A model generated the notes under the pieces. The model ran no database searches and was not told where the DNA came from. It was given only the letters and a program-made list of their open reading frames with translations. DNA of 64,000 bases, from positions 35,918-99,917 of the forward strand of contig LFKV01000016.1 of the NCBI GenBank assembly GCA_001189345.1, read 5' to 3'. Below are positions 22,709 to 33,511 of the stretch, piece after piece (the first letter of the stretch is position 1; every line of letters begins with the position of its first letter). The position numbers and the translations under genes are program-made. This DNA is from Candidatus Paraburkholderia kirkii (GTDB lineage Bacteria; Pseudomonadota; Gammaproteobacteria; Burkholderiales; Burkholderiaceae).

Positions 22709-23509
22709 CTAGAAGGGCTGCGGACCGCCGCCCTGCTCGACGCTCACGCAATGCGTAACGAGCCCGAGGTCCGCGCGCCACAGATGCAGCCCGAACGCGG
22801 GTGGTTCCATGACGAACGCGTCTGCGGCGCCGGGCGTGAGTTGCAGCGCGACCTGATGGGCGGTCGACGGCGCGCACCACGCGATCGTGCCGCCGAAACG
22901 CGCGCTGATCGCGCGATGGACGTGACCGCACACGACACGCTCGACGTTCGGATGGCGCCGCAGCAATGCTTCGAGCGCGCGGCTGTCGTCAGTGGCGAGG
23001 CGGATGTCGTCCATGAAGCCGATGCCGCACGCGAAGGGCGGATGGTGCATGCCGATCACGACCGGCCGCTCGCGGGATGCTTCGAGTTGCGCTTCGAGCC
23101 AGGCGAGACGGGCGGCGCACAGGCGTCCGGCGGGCGAGCCGGGATCGAGCGTGTCGAGCGCGATTACGCGGACCTCGCCCACGTCGTACGCGTATTGCAC
23201 GAAGGCGCCGTCGCCCGCGAGCTTGGGGCGGTCGCCGAACACCGCGTGCAGATTGCCGCGATCGTCGTGATTGCCGACGAGCACGCGCCAGAGCATGGCG
23301 AGCCTGTCGAGCAGCGCGCGCAGGTGGCGGTATTCGTCGATGCCGCCCGCGTCGACGAGATCGCCGGTGACGAGCACGGCGTCGGGACGAGGGTCGAGCG
23401 CGTTGAGCGCATCGATCGCGCGCGCGAGATACGCGGCGGTATCGACGCGGCCGTAGGCGAGCGTGCCCGGCAGCGTGACGTGCAGATCGGTGATCTGGGC
23501 AAGCAGCAT
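22709..23509 (-). CDS. Calcineurin-like phosphodiesterase (CpdA-type class III)
   Basis: A 266-residue metallophosphoesterase. All metal-site motifs are present: DLH (residues 8-10), VTGDLVD, GNHDDR, GMHHPPF and GHVHRAI. This set matches class III cyclic-nucleotide phosphodiesterases such as CpdA, but related enzymes hydrolyse other phosphodiesters, so the substrate is open. Frame intact from MLLAQITDLHVTLPG. It is convergent with nothing and lies beside a small lipoprotein gene on the same strand. Confidence 0.88.
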   Translation of the reverse strand: MLLAQITDLHVTLPGTLAYGRVDTAAYLARAIDALNALDPRPDAVLVTGDLVDAGGIDEYRHLRALLDRLAMLWRVLVGNHDDRGNLHAVFGDRPKLAGDGAFVQYAYDVGEVRVIALDTLDPGSPAGRLCAARLAWLEAQLEASRERPVVIGMHHPPFACGIGFMDDIRLATDDSRALEALLRRHPNVERVVCGHVHRAISARFGGTIAWCAPSTAHQVALQLTPGAADAFVMEPPAFGLHLWRADLGLVTHCVSVEQGGGPQPF

Positions 23510-23546
23510 GCGCGCGTGTCTCCTCGTCGAGGCCCGTCGGTCGATC

Positions 23547-23900
23547 TTACTCGTCGGCTTCCGCGGGTGGCTTGGGCGCGAACGCCGCGGGCAGGAGCCA
23601 CTGGAAGCCGGTCATCGACTGCTCGCTGAACGTGCATTCGGCGGCCGCGAAGCCCACGCTCGGTTTGGTCGCGGGCGGCTTCGGCGGATACTCGATCGTA
23701 CCGTGCACGATCACCCGCGAGCCATGATAGCCGGCGCCGGATCCGGTGATCTTCAGCGGCGCGCTCTCGAGGCCGGGGTAGTCCGCGCGCATCTTGTCCT
23801 TGCAGGCTTCGACGTTCTTGTAGTAGGACGTGCAGCCGGCGAGATACGCGAGCGGCATGGAGAGCAGGAGCAGCAGGAAGAGGCGAGAGCGATGATTCAT
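23547..23900 (-). CDS. Hypothetical lipoprotein
   Basis: A 117-residue protein starting MNHRSRLFLLLLLSMPLAYL with lipobox LAGC near residue 20-23, so exported and lipidated. The mature part (SYYKNVEACKDKMRADYPGL, later VGFAAAECTFSEQSMTGFQW) carries two Cys that could pair. No family recognised. Frame intact; the ATG was preferred over an upstream one because it gives the signal peptide directly. Confidence 0.75.
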   Translation of the reverse strand: MNHRSRLFLLLLLSMPLAYLAGCTSYYKNVEACKDKMRADYPGLESAPLKITGSGAGYHGSRVIVHGTIEYPPKPPATKPSVGFAAAECTFSEQSMTGFQWLLPAAFAPKPPAEADE

Positions 23901-24115
23901 CGATGAATTCGGTCGATGCCCGATGCAGCGGGGCGCACCGGAGCGTGATGAGAGTCGGGGCGAAGCTTTATAACATGCGCGCGGCCGTGTCTCACTGTAG
24001 TGCATCGCGGCGAGCCGTGGGCGGGCCTCGCGACGGCTTGTTTTGCCGCGCGAACCAGTAGCACAATCGACACTGGCATTCTTCGAGTGCGTTTCGACTG
24101 ACGGAGACGACCGCC

Positions 24116-24394
24116 ATGCAGAAGGACATCGAAGTAGGCGACTACCTGCTCGCCATGCAGACTGTGCCCCGGCCGTGCGAGGCCGACGGCGACGCGGACG
24201 CGGCGCCGTCCGAAGGATACGCGATCCGCGTGACCCGGCTCGACCAGAAGCCGGTGCATGGTTCGAAGCTTGCAGACGATTCCGGCGAAATGACGGGCGA
24301 CCACGGCCCGTTCGACACCATCGCCGAGGCCATCGCGCACGGCGAGGCGTGGGGACGGCATTACATCGCGCGCGTTCTGGGGCATGCGGTGTAG
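24116..24394 (+). CDS. Conserved hypothetical protein
   Basis: A 92-residue acidic cytoplasmic protein, MQKDIEVGDYLLAMQTVPRP..., ending GRHYIARVLGHAV, with no signal or membrane segment. GGAG lies 10 bases before the ATG. Similar short proteins are common in Burkholderia (impression only). Function unknown; intact. Confidence 0.7.
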   Translation: MQKDIEVGDYLLAMQTVPRPCEADGDADAAPSEGYAIRVTRLDQKPVHGSKLADDSGEMTGDHGPFDTIAEAIAHGEAWGRHYIARVLGHAV

Positions 24395-24520
24395 CGGTGG
24401 GGTATGCGAAAGCAGGGGCTCGCTCCCCGCATGAAGCGGGTGCAGGGCGGCGGCGCGCATCGCTAGACTTTGCCTCGTCGGCCGGATTCCGGTCGGCGCC
24501 AGCCAGTCTCGGAGGCCGCC

Positions 24521-24727
24521 ATGATGCCCGTTGCCCTTTACCTCACGCCGAACTACATCGCCTCGGTCCGAAAGGGCAAGACGCGGGATTCATTCGGCGG
24601 GACCGTGCGTTTCATCGGCGTGGACGCGCTGCCGTTCGATATCGAGCATGTGTGCCTGCTCGACCGCGATACGGCGATGGAGGCGCTGTTCGATGCCGTT
24701 AGGGAGAGGCTGCTGAACGCGGTGTGA
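24521..24727 (+). CDS. Small hypothetical protein
   Basis: A 68-residue protein, MMPVALYLTPNYIASVRKGK..., ending FDAVRERLLNAV, with GGAGG 5 bases before the ATG. Codon usage and ribosome-binding site support translation. No family recognised. Confidence 0.65.
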   Translation: MMPVALYLTPNYIASVRKGKTRDSFGGTVRFIGVDALPFDIEHVCLLDRDTAMEALFDAVRERLLNAV

Positions 24728-24814
24728 GCGGGCGACGAGCTTTCGTCGACGCGTTCAGCACGGCGGCGCGCCGACATCCCGGTTGGAAGTCAAGCAGGCG
24801 CGATTTTGGCGTGC

Positions 24815-25155
24815 TCAACGGTACTCGTCAATTTCGATGGTTCCGCCCAGGGCTTCCATCATCGCGCGAATGTCGTCGGGGACGCCGGGAATGCGGTTGC
24901 CCGTCTCGTTATCCCAAAAGCAGAAGAATCGAACTGTCGCGTCGTTTTGCGCCAACATTTCACGCAAGTCATCGCGCGGTAGATTCAGACGAGCAATCAA
25001 GTAACGGAGATGCGGTTCCAGCGCGTCGCTCGTTACTACCGTCCAGCTCTTCACTCCCCAGAGCCCCACGCGGCCCGGAACGCGGCTCGGTCGTCCGGAT
25101 GGCGTCACGAATGGTTCCCCTTTGACAATGGCGACATCTGGATCAATGCCGAAAT
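24815..25155 (-). pseudogene. DUF4279-family protein, 5' end removed by insertion-sequence debris
   Basis: The readable part starts EYFGIDPDVAIVKGEPFVTP right at the IS630 junction and runs through GLWGVKSWTVVTSDALEPHL and FFCFWDNETGNRIPGVPDDI to EIDEYR, stop at 24815. This is the DUF4279 pattern; the N-terminal strand with the start codon is missing. A GTG at 25106-25108 opens a 97-codon frame that could still be translated, but it lacks the N-terminus. Confidence 0.65.
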
Positions 25156-25500
25156 ACTCCGATCACTTCACGCTGAATGCGCGAGAACCAGTTCTCCACC
25201 TGGTTGAGCCACGACGAGTAGGTCGGCGTGAAGTGCAGGTGCACGTTGCGCTGCGCATCAAGGAAGTCGGCAACCCGCTGCGTCTTATGGCTGCTGACGT
25301 TGTCGCAGATCGCGTGGATTTCCCGGCGTTTGGGCTGGCTGGCGACGACGTCGGTCAGGAAGGCCACGAACTGCTCGCTGGTGTGGCGCGCCACCGTCTT
25401 GCCCAGCACCTCGCCGGTGGCAGTATTTTGAACGCCGCGAACAGGCTGAGCGTGCCGTTGCGCTTGTACTCGAAGCCGTGACTCTCGGCGCGCTGACTGG
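25156..25500 (-). pseudogene. IS630-family transposase, truncated at both ends and frameshifted
   Basis: Starts in HGFEYKRNGTLSLFAAF, shifts frame near 25435 to NTATGEVLGKTVARHTSEQF, and includes the catalytic Asp in IHAICDNVSSHKTQRV and HFTPTYSSWLNQVENWFSRI with the final Glu. It stops at REVI where the DUF4279 fragment begins. Both ends of the element are gone, so no inverted repeats could be identified. Confidence 0.82.
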
Positions 25501-25885
25501 GTCGACCGGCGCAAGATGCCCGTGCTCGACGACACGGCGCTTGTCGCCGAACTTCATGAGTTGTTAGGCGACGCGCTGACGTATGGATACCGACGTGCTT
25601 GGGCGTTGCTGAGGCGAAGCCGGGACATGCTGGCTCAACCGCGAGTAAATGCAAAGCGCGTGTATCGCGTGATGCGTCGCCACGGCCTGCTGCTTGAACG
25701 TCGCCCTCGGCACGCCTCGTCTACGCGTCTTCGTGGATGCCGAAACCCGACGCCAGGACGGCGCTGCAAAATCTGGCCATCGCGTTCGACCACGATAACG
25801 AGTCACACCCGCACAGCGCCCTTAAATACCACTCGCCGCGCGAGTTTCGTCGGCAAGCAAATTCTCCAACCTAAGCGGGACCGGC
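25500..25885 (+). pseudogene. IS3-family (IS2-type) transposase OrfB, internally deleted
   Basis: The piece DWVDRRKMPVLDDTALVAEL and YGYRRAWALLRRSRDMLAQP through [16 protein letters not shown] is the N-terminal part of OrfB. The integrase core is missing; near 25740 the frame jumps to [20 protein letters not shown] and [15 protein letters not shown], the normal C-terminus. TGTCCGGTTATGCGGGAGCA about 20 bp later resembles a terminal inverted repeat. It abuts the IS630 fragment head to head. Confidence 0.78.
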
Positions 25886-25991
25886 TGTCCGGTTATGCGG
25901 GAGCAAGTCCACGCGTGAAATTTCCGCAGCGCGCGGCCACTTCGAACACGAAAAGCGCGTTCGCGCTGGGCAGTTTCTTGCGGAGGTTTGG

Positions 25992-26027
25992 CATGACTTC
26001 ATGTTATGCCCGATCCAACAATTTTGG
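25992..26027 (+). promoter_or_regulatory. Composite palindromic element upstream of the plus-strand arm of the catabolic island
   Basis: CATGACTTCATGTTATG (near-palindromic 17-mer), 6-bp spacer, CCAACAATTTTGG. The same arrangement, reverse-complemented, occurs at 34708-34743 in front of the minus-strand arm. AT-rich palindromes of this size fit an Lrp/AsnC-type operator, and an Lrp gene lies in the island; the assignment is inference. Confidence 0.6.
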
Positions 26028-26095
26028 AATTGCCATCAAAAACATCGCGACTTAGTATTTTCCCAACCTCTCTCCTCGACGACGAGACGAACGCC

Positions 26096-26847
26096 ATGGA
26101 CGCACGCGCGAAAACCGGAGTGTCGATCAGGTCCGCCACCAAGCGCTATGGCGCGGTGAAAGCACTCGACGACGTATCGCTCGACATCGCGCCGGGCGAG
26201 TTCGTCTCGCTGCTCGGTCCGTCGGGCTCGGGCAAGACGACCCTGCTCGGCATCCTCGGCGGCTTCGTTCAGCCTTCTTCGGGCAGCGTCAGCGCGAGGT
26301 GCTCACGATGAGCGATCGCGTGGCGGTGCTGAAGGACGGCAGGCTCGTGCAGATCGACACGCCCGAACGCCTGTACGACCGTCCTTGCGATGCGTTCGTC
26401 GCGAGCTTCATCGGCGAGGCGACGATGCTCGACGTCACGCGCGCCGGCGACGACGCCGTGCGTCTCGGTGATACCGTCCTGCGCACCGCGCACCCTTTGC
26501 CGCGCGGCGAAAAGCTGCTGCTCGCCGTACAGACGGAGAAACTCGTGATCGACGGTGAGAACCGCCATGCAAACGCGAACCGGCTTTCGTGCCGCGTGAC
26601 CGAGGTGCTTTATCAGGGCGAGAGCCTGCGTGTATTCGCCGCGCTCGCCGATGGCACCGCCATCAGCCTTCGACAGCCCGGCAGCCATGACGCGCGCCAG
26701 CGCATTCCCGCGCCGGGAGCGTCGATGACCGTCGCGCTCGATCCGCAGGACACGATCGTGGTGTCGGCCCGATTTCTTTCAACGCCTGTGCACGGGTGGT
26801 TTCCGTCGTCGCGTATCAAATGCAAACTGCAAAGGATGAAGCAATGA
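26096..26847 (+). pseudogene. ABC transporter ATP-binding protein (PotA-type), core deleted
   Basis: N-terminal [20 protein letters not shown] and the Walker A motif [11 protein letters not shown] are intact. After GGFVQPSSG (about 26285) the sequence jumps, out of frame, to [20 protein letters not shown], which normally follows the Walker B/H-loop. The Q-loop, LSGGQ signature and Walker B, about 110 residues, are missing. The C-terminal TOBE-like part (LDPQDTIVV) remains. It cannot hydrolyse ATP. It headed a polyamine/opine-type uptake operon with the permeases at 28848 and 29757. Confidence 0.88.
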
Positions 26848-27557
26848 ATCTCACCGATTTCAAGATCCCGACGTTCGACGTCGTCGGCACGCTGATCAGC
26901 TTCGAAAAGGGCGTGCTGGCTTCCATGCGCCGGCTGGGCGGGCCGAGGAGCTGGACCTGACCGACGATCAGATCTTCGAGCCTTACATGGAGGGGCGCGC
27001 GAAGTATCCCGGTCGTTCGAGCCATGAGATGGCGAACGTGTATCTGCATCTCGCGAAGAAGCTCGGCCTGCCGGACGACGCGCCATCCGCTGCCGCGTTT
27101 CAGCGCGACGTGCTCGACTGGCCCGCGTTCGAGGACTCGGTCGCCGCGTTGAAGCGCTTGCGCAAGCACTTTCGCCTCGTGGCGATGACGAATGCAGACC
27201 GTGTCGCCTTGTCGGCCTATGCGCACACGCTCGGCAATCCGTTCGACGATACCGTGTGTTTGCGATGAAACCGGCGTCGCCAAGCCCGATCCGCAATTCT
27301 TCGCATACAACCGCGGGCGTCAGGCCGCATTCGGCTACAAGTTCGAGGAGATTCTGCATACGGCGCAGAGCTAGCATCACGACATCGGCGTCGCGACGAA
27401 GCTCGGCTATGCGACGTGCTGGATCGAGCGGCGTCAGGGCATGAAGGGCTTCGGCGCGACGCCGGTGCCCGACGTCGTCACGACGCCGACCTTCAAGTTC
27501 GCGACGCTCGCCGCGCTCGCGGATGCGGTCGACGGCGAAGTGCGCGCCGCTGCGTGA
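26844..27557 (+). pseudogene. Haloacid dehalogenase-like hydrolase (type II), frameshifts and nonsense
   Basis: ATG overlaps the ATPase stop (ATGA). Pieces: MNLTDFKIPTFDVVGTLISF with the nucleophile Asp; AEELDLTDDQIFEPYMEGRA after a shift near 26940; RLVAMTNADRVALSAYAHTL; a shift near 27255; then DETGVAKPDPQFFAYNRGRQ with the Lys motif. TAG at 27372-27374 replaces the Gln codon in HTAQSQxHDIG. The gene ends at 27557. HAD enzymes in such clusters are often annotated 2-haloacid dehalogenase, but the real substrate is unknown. Confidence 0.82.
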
Positions 27558-27559
27558 CG

Positions 27560-28851
27560 ATGCGCGCGCCGACCGCACCGCTGCGTCCGCAACCCGAGTC
27601 GCTGTGGCGAGCGATGGCCGCTCGCGTGCCGACGATGGATGCGGCCGTCTCCACGGGCGCGCCGCTCGCCCGGGATGTCGATGCGGAGGTGGCCATCATC
27701 GGTGCCGGATATTCGGGCTTGAGCGCCGCGCATGCGCTGCAACAGCGCGGTGTGCAGTCGCGGTGCTCGATGCGAATCCCGTTGGCTGGGGCGCGAGCGG
27801 GTGCAACGGCGGCGTGGTGTCGTCGAAGTTTCGCCTGTCGTTTCCGGCGATCGCGAGCGCGCACGGCATCGACGTCGCGAAGCGGATGCACTGGCTCGCG
27901 CACGACGGCGTGCGTACCGTAGAAGCGTTCGTCGAGGAGTTCAAGCTGGAGCGCGCGTTCGCGTCGATATGCGCGGAGGCGGATTGGGTGCGCACGACGC
28001 TCAACGATACGTCGATGACCGTGCAATCGCGCGCGGAAGTCGAGCATGAAACGGGCTCGAAGGCTTTCGTCGGCGGCGTATTGAGCGCGGATGCCGGCAC
28101 GATTCTGCCGCTCGAATAACGTGCGCGGCATCGAAGCGGCCCTGACCGCGCGCGGCGTGCCGATCTACGAAGCGACGCCCGTCGTCGACATGTCGCGCGC
28201 GCGGGATGGCCGCGTCCTGCTGCGCGCGCCGGGGGGCGGTGCGCGCGAAGCAGGTGATCGTCGCGACGAACGCGTATTCGAATCTGACCGACGCCACCGC
28301 TTCGTACTTCGTATCATCGTGAGCTCGTGCCGTTCAAAAGCGCGATGATCGCCACGGCGCCTTTATCGCCGGAGCTGGATGCGCAGTTGATGGTTAATCG
28401 CCGCAGCTATACCGAGACGCGCCGTATGATGAAGTGGTTCCGCAAGGTCGACGGCCGCATGCTGTTCGGTGGGCGCGATGCATTCGGCAAGGAAGGCGAG
28501 CCCACCGGTTTCGACGCGCTGCGACGCGCGATGGTCGCGCTCTTTCCGCCATTGAAGGACGTGCCGGTGGAGTATCGCTGGTCGGGCTATGTCGGCATGA
28601 CCTTCAATGCGCTGCCGCACGTCGGCCGCAGCGACGATGTGACCACGTTCTGCCTCGGCTACAATGGCACGGGCGTGGCGATGGCAAGCCTGATCGGCCG
28701 ACACGCGGCGGCGCTCGCGCTTGGCGAAAAGCCCGAGCTCGCGCTGCTCGCGCAGAATGGATTGCGGCCCGTTCCGTTTCACGCGCTGCGCGCGCCGGGC
28801 GTGAGGCTCGTCGCCGTGTGGTATCAGTTTCTAGACGCCGTGGGTGCATGA
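27560..28851 (+). pseudogene. FAD-dependent oxidoreductase (DadA/PuuB-like), multiple frameshifts
   Basis: Resembles gamma-glutamylputrescine or D-amino-acid oxidases. Dinucleotide motif EVAIIGAGYSGLSAAHAL is intact; the frame breaks near 27755 (RGV|AVAVLDANPVGWGASGCNG), again near 28110, 28235 and 28310, and the C-terminal half (WFRKVDGRMLFGGRDAFGKE; GMTFNALPHVGRSDDVTTFC; LGYNGTGVAMASLIGRHAAA) is clean to 28851. At least four lesions. In the ancestral operon it would have oxidised an amine taken up by the transporter; substrate not determinable. Confidence 0.82.
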
Positions 28852-29760
28852 TGACGACAGCCAAACGGATTTTCCAGGACACTCCCGTGATACATGCCGC
28901 CACGATCGATCCCTCGGTGCGCCATCAGCGACGCGAAGATCGCGCGATGCTGCTGTTGATGACGCCCCGCGCTCCTGGTCGTGGTGGTGCTGCTCGTCGT
29001 GCCGCTCGCGTGGCTGTCATGGCAGTCGATCTATCACGATGGCGTCTTCTCGCTCGTGAACTACCGGCGCATTTTCACGGGCGCCTATCTCGATACGTTT
29101 CTGCTGACGTTCAAGCTGAGCTTCATCGTGACGGGCATCACGCTGCTGCTCGGCTATCCGGTCGCCTGTTTCGCGGCGTCGATCTCGCCGCGCTGGAGCG
29201 CGCTCGTGCTCGGCATGGTCATCCTGCCGTTCTGGACCAGCGTGCTCGTGCGCACGTATGCGTGGCTCGTGCTGTTGCAGCGCACGGGCCTCATCAACAA
29301 GGCGCTGCTCGGCATGGGCCTGATCGATCGCCCGTTGCAGCTTTCGTACAACCAGTTCGGCACGATCATCGCGATGGTGCATATTCTGTTGCCGTTCATG
29401 GTACTGCCGTTCTATTCCGCGATGCAGAAAATTCCGCCGAATCTCTCGCAAGTGGGCGCGAGCCTCGGCGGCTCGCCGCTGCACGTGTTCTGGCGCGTGT
29501 TCCTGCCGCTCTCGATGAGCGGCGTGCTGGCGGGCGTGACGCTCGTGTTCGTGCTGTGCCTCGGCTTCTACATCACACCGAAGCTCATGGGCGGCGGCAA
29601 GTCGATGATGGTTTCGACGATCGTCAGCCGCAACGTCGAGATTTACAACAGCTGGGGCGCGGCGAGCGCGGTGAGCGTGGTGCTGCTCATCTGCGTATTC
29701 GCGATCTTTCATGCCGCGAGCCGCGTGATTCCGCTCGAAAGGACGCTGGGGGCCAAATGA
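28848..29760 (+). pseudogene. ABC transporter permease (PotB-type), one frameshift
   Basis: ATG overlaps the oxidoreductase stop. The cytoplasmic N-terminus MMTTAKRIFQDTPVIHAATI is followed by a frame break near 28970, then the membrane protein VLLVVPLAWLSWQSIYHDGV and all remaining helices, including the EAA-loop region SQVGASLGGSPLHVFWRVFL. It is clean to ERTLGAK. Because the break is in the first helix, translation would stop early; a restart at an internal codon cannot be excluded. Confidence 0.85.
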
Positions 29761-30555
29761 TGCAAACGAGGAACTCGCTGTCGTTCGGTCGCGTGACGCT
29801 CGGCGCATCGGTGATGCTGATTCTCGCGTTTCTGACGATTCCGGTGGTCATCGTCGTGCCGCTTTCTTTTTCCGATGCCCGTTTCCTGACGTTTCCGCCG
29901 CCGGGGTATTCGCTGCGCTGGTATCACGCGTTCTTCAATAACCCCGCGTGGATCGATGCCGCCAAGACGACCTTCGCGGCTTCGACGTGCGCCGCCTTGA
30001 TCGCGACGCCGGTCGGCATCGCGGCGGCATACGGCATTCAGTACGGATCCCATTGGTCCTTGCGCTATCTGCGCACGCTGCTGATGGTGCCGATCATCAT
30101 CGTCGCGGTGGGCGTGTTCTTCGTGTTCACGCAGATGGGCTACCGTAAACACGCTGGGCGGGCTCGTCATCGCGGATACGATGCTCGGCCTGCCTTATGT
30201 GCTGATCTCGGTCGGGGCCGATTTGCGCACGTTCGATCGCACGCAGGAAATGGTCGCGCGCAGTCTCGGCATGAATCGCTTTCGCGCGTTCATGGCGGTG
30301 ACGCTGCCGCAGATCAAGGTCAGTGTGATTTCCGGCGAGGTGTTCGTGTTCATTCAGGCGCTCGATGAAACCATCGTCGCGCTGTTCATTTCCGGCGGCA
30401 ACAACCAGACGCTCACCCGCCGCATGTTCGTCACGCTGCGCGATGAGATCGATCCGACCATTGCCGCCATCAGCACGATGTTGACGGCATTGACACTGTG
30501 CCTCGTGATGATCGTGGTGGTGAGCCGGCGTTCTTCCGCGGCGGCGCGGGCCTGA
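29757..30555 (+). pseudogene. ABC transporter permease (PotC-type), one frameshift
   Basis: Overlaps the previous gene by ATGA. MMQTRNSLSFGRVTLGASVM and helices up to VGVFFVFTQMGYR are in frame; one base is lost or gained near 30143, then NTLGGLVIADTMLGLPYVLI continues with the EAA loop (RSLGMNRFRAFMAVTLPQIK) to the end at 30555. Second inner-membrane subunit of the same transporter. Confidence 0.87.
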
Positions 30556-30574
30556 TTCCTTCATTATTCAAAAT

Positions 30575-32006
30575 ATGCGACATCTGCAGCAGTTCTATAT
30601 CGACGGCGAATGGGTCGAGCCGCTGGGGCCGGGTACGCCTGGCGGTCATCGATCCGAGCACGGAAGAATCCATCGGGGAAGTCGCGCTCGGCGATGCGCG
30701 CGATGCCGAGCGCGCGGTGGCGGCGGCGCGGCGCGGCGTGCTTTTGCATCGGTTTCCCGGACACGCATCGAAGAACGCGTTGCGTTGCTCGAACGCATTC
30801 GCGAAGCGTATCTCGCGCGCTACGACGAGATAGCCGACATCATCACGCGCGAGATAGGCGCGCCGAGGAAACTCTCACATGCGTGGCAGGTCGCGCTGGG
30901 CAAGCGGCATCTGGAGGAAACGCTGCGCACGGTCGAGCGCTTCCAATGGCAGCGCAAGAAGGGCACGACGCTCGTCACCCACGAGCCCGTGGGCGTGGCC
31001 GCGCTCATTACGCCGTGGAACTGGCCGATCAACCAGATCGTCTGCAAGGTCGCGCCTGCCCTCGCGGCGGGGTGCGCAATGGTGCTGAAGCCGAGCGAAG
31101 TATCGCCGATGAATGCGGTGCTGTTCGCTGAAATCATGGATGAAGCGGGCGTCCCCCGAGGCGTCTTCAATCTCGTGAAGGCGATGGGCCGACCGTCGGG
31201 GCCGCACTCGGCACGCATCCGGACGTCGACATGGTGTCGTTTACCGGATCGACGCGCGCGGGCATCGAGATTGCGAAGCTGGCCGCGCCGACCGTGAAGC
31301 GCGTGCATCAGGAGCTCGGGGGGAAGTCGGCGAACATTCTGCTCGACGACGCCGATTTCGAAACAGCCGTTACGGCCGGCGTGAACGCGTGCTTCAACAA
31401 CAGCGGACAGTCATGCAACGCGCCGACGCGCATGCTCGTGCCCGCATCGCGTCACGACGAAGTGGTGGAGATCGCCTTGCGCGCGGCGCAAAAGCATCGC
31501 GTGGGACCGGCCGGCGATCCTGACATGACGATGGGTCCCGTCGTCAGCGACGTACAGTTCGGGCGCGTGCAGCGGCTGATCGGCGTCGGCATCGAGGAAA
31601 GCGCTTCGCTGGTGACGGGCGGCCTCGGACGTCCCGATGGGCTCAAACGCGGCTACTACGTGAAGCCCACTGTCTTCGCGAGCGTCAACCCGTCGATGAC
31701 CATCGCTCGCGAGGAAATCTTCGGGCCAGTGCTTGCGATCATGCCGTATCGCGATGAGGAGGAAGCGATTGCCATCGCCAACGACACGCCTTATGGCCTG
31801 GCGGCGTACGTGCAGTCGAAGGATCAGGCGCGCGCGTCGTGTCGCGCTCAGGATGCGCGCCGGCAGCGTCTACGTGAACTATCCGGCCTGGGATGCGGGC
31901 TCGCCGTTTGGCGGTTACAAGCAGTCGGGGAACGGGCGCGAATATGGCGAGTGGGGGGCTGGAGGCGTTTCTCGAAGTGAAGGGAATCGTCGGTTACGAT
32001 GCGTGA
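30575..32006 (+). pseudogene. Aldehyde dehydrogenase, multiple frameshifts
   Basis: NAD(P)-dependent aldehyde dehydrogenase. Readable pieces: [80 protein letters not shown] with the cofactor loop; [13 protein letters not shown] (general-base Glu) and [13 protein letters not shown] (catalytic Cys); [30 protein letters not shown]. Breaks occur near 30635, 30740, 31185, 31840 and 31965. Last gene of the plus-strand arm. Confidence 0.85.
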
Positions 32007-32041
32007 TGCGCACGGAGCCGTCTTGCGGCTTCGTGCCCGGT

Positions 32042-33510
32042 TCACAGCGCTCCGGAAACGGCCCGATCGCACACGGTCGCGCCGCTCGAATGACGCGCTT
32101 CGTCGCGGAGCGCATCGGCCATGCGCTCCGCGATCGTGATCGTTGGCACATTGGTGTTGGCGCATGGAATCGACGGCATGAGCGACGCGTCGCAGACATG
32201 CAAGCCTTCGACGCCATGAACCGCGCCGCGCGAATCGGTCACCGCCAGCGGATCATTCGAGGCACCCATGCGGCACGTTCCCGACGGATGCCATGTCCCG
32301 CCGACAGAGCGCATGACGAAGTCGGTCATCGCGCGATCGTCGGCGAGCAGTTCTCCGATCGTCACACCTTGCGTCACGACGCTTCTGATCAAGGCGCTGC
32401 GCAACGGCCCGGCCACGTCGAGCAGCGCACTCAGCGCGCCGCGCTGCACCGCGTTCCACGTTCCCGGCACGGCGACGGCCGCCACGCGTGGCGAATAGCT
32501 CGACGGGAAGATCACGTCGCGATGCGCGGCCATCGACGGCGACGCCAGCGTGGTCGCCCCGAAGCGCAACGCGAGCTTGAGCCGATCCAGATCCCGCGCA
32601 TCGGAAAGCATCGCGAAATCGACGTCGGGTTCGTCGAATGCATTCGACGACACGAGCGTGACACGCCCGCGCGAATACGACTTGTTGACCCAGAAGAAGA
32701 TCGTCCCGAGCCGATAACCCACCGAATGCCAGCCCGAACGCGACAGAATCGCGCCGTACATGTCGCCTGGCACGGTGTCCGCCACACCGGACGAGAAGCG
32801 CACGATCGCCTGCTCGTGGTGCTCGTCGGGAAACCGCGTGCGCGCGCCACGCGGCAGAAACGCGGACACGGCAATCGACGGATGCTCCATCAGATTGCGG
32901 CCCACGCCAGGGAGATCCGCCTGTACGTCGATGCCGAGCGCGCGGAGCTCATCGGCGGGTCCGATGCCGCTGCGCATCAACAGCACGGGACTGTGTATCG
33001 CGCCTGTGGATACGATCACGCGTTGCGCTCGCAACGCTTCACGCGTGCCGTCGTCGCGCACCGTGCACGCGCCGATCGCGCGCTTGCCGTCGAACAGGAT
33101 GCGTTCGACCTGTTCGCCCGTTCGTATGGTCAGATTGCTACGCGCGCGTGTGGCATCGTCGAGATAGCAGACGGAGGTCGGGATGCGTTCTCTATTCGCG
33201 CTCACCGCGATGGAACCGATGAACGTGCCATCTTCCCAGGGGCCGTTCTGATCCTCATGCCATAGCGGCGCATCGCGCCGCTTCCGCTCATGCGCGCTTT
33301 CAACCGCTGCCAGATATTGCGCGTGTCGAGATAGGCGCGGCCCGGGTAGCGGCTGCGGATCGCATCGGGCATGGTCTGCGCGGAGATGTCGCGCCCGACT
33401 TCGACGAGACACACCTTCGCCCGGGCATCTTCGGAGAGGCGCGCGGCCAGCACGCAACCGGCCGAGTTGCCGCCCAGGATCAGATAATCGAACACGGCGG
33501 AGCGTGGCAA
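32042..33510 (-). pseudogene. GMC-family oxidoreductase (choline dehydrogenase-like), internal deletion
   Basis: The FAD-binding N-terminus (MPRSAVFDYLILGGNSAGCV) is in one frame up to LKARMSGSGA near 33285. The next region of the family, with the second FAD motif GGGSSIN, is absent, and the sequence resumes in another frame at APLWHEDQNGPWEDGTFIGS. The rest is continuous, including GPADELRALGIDVQADLPGV and the C-terminal active site GTWHPSGTCRMG and NTNVPTITIAERMAD. The missing segment binds the cofactor, so the gene is dead. Confidence 0.83.
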
Positions 33511-33511
33511 A

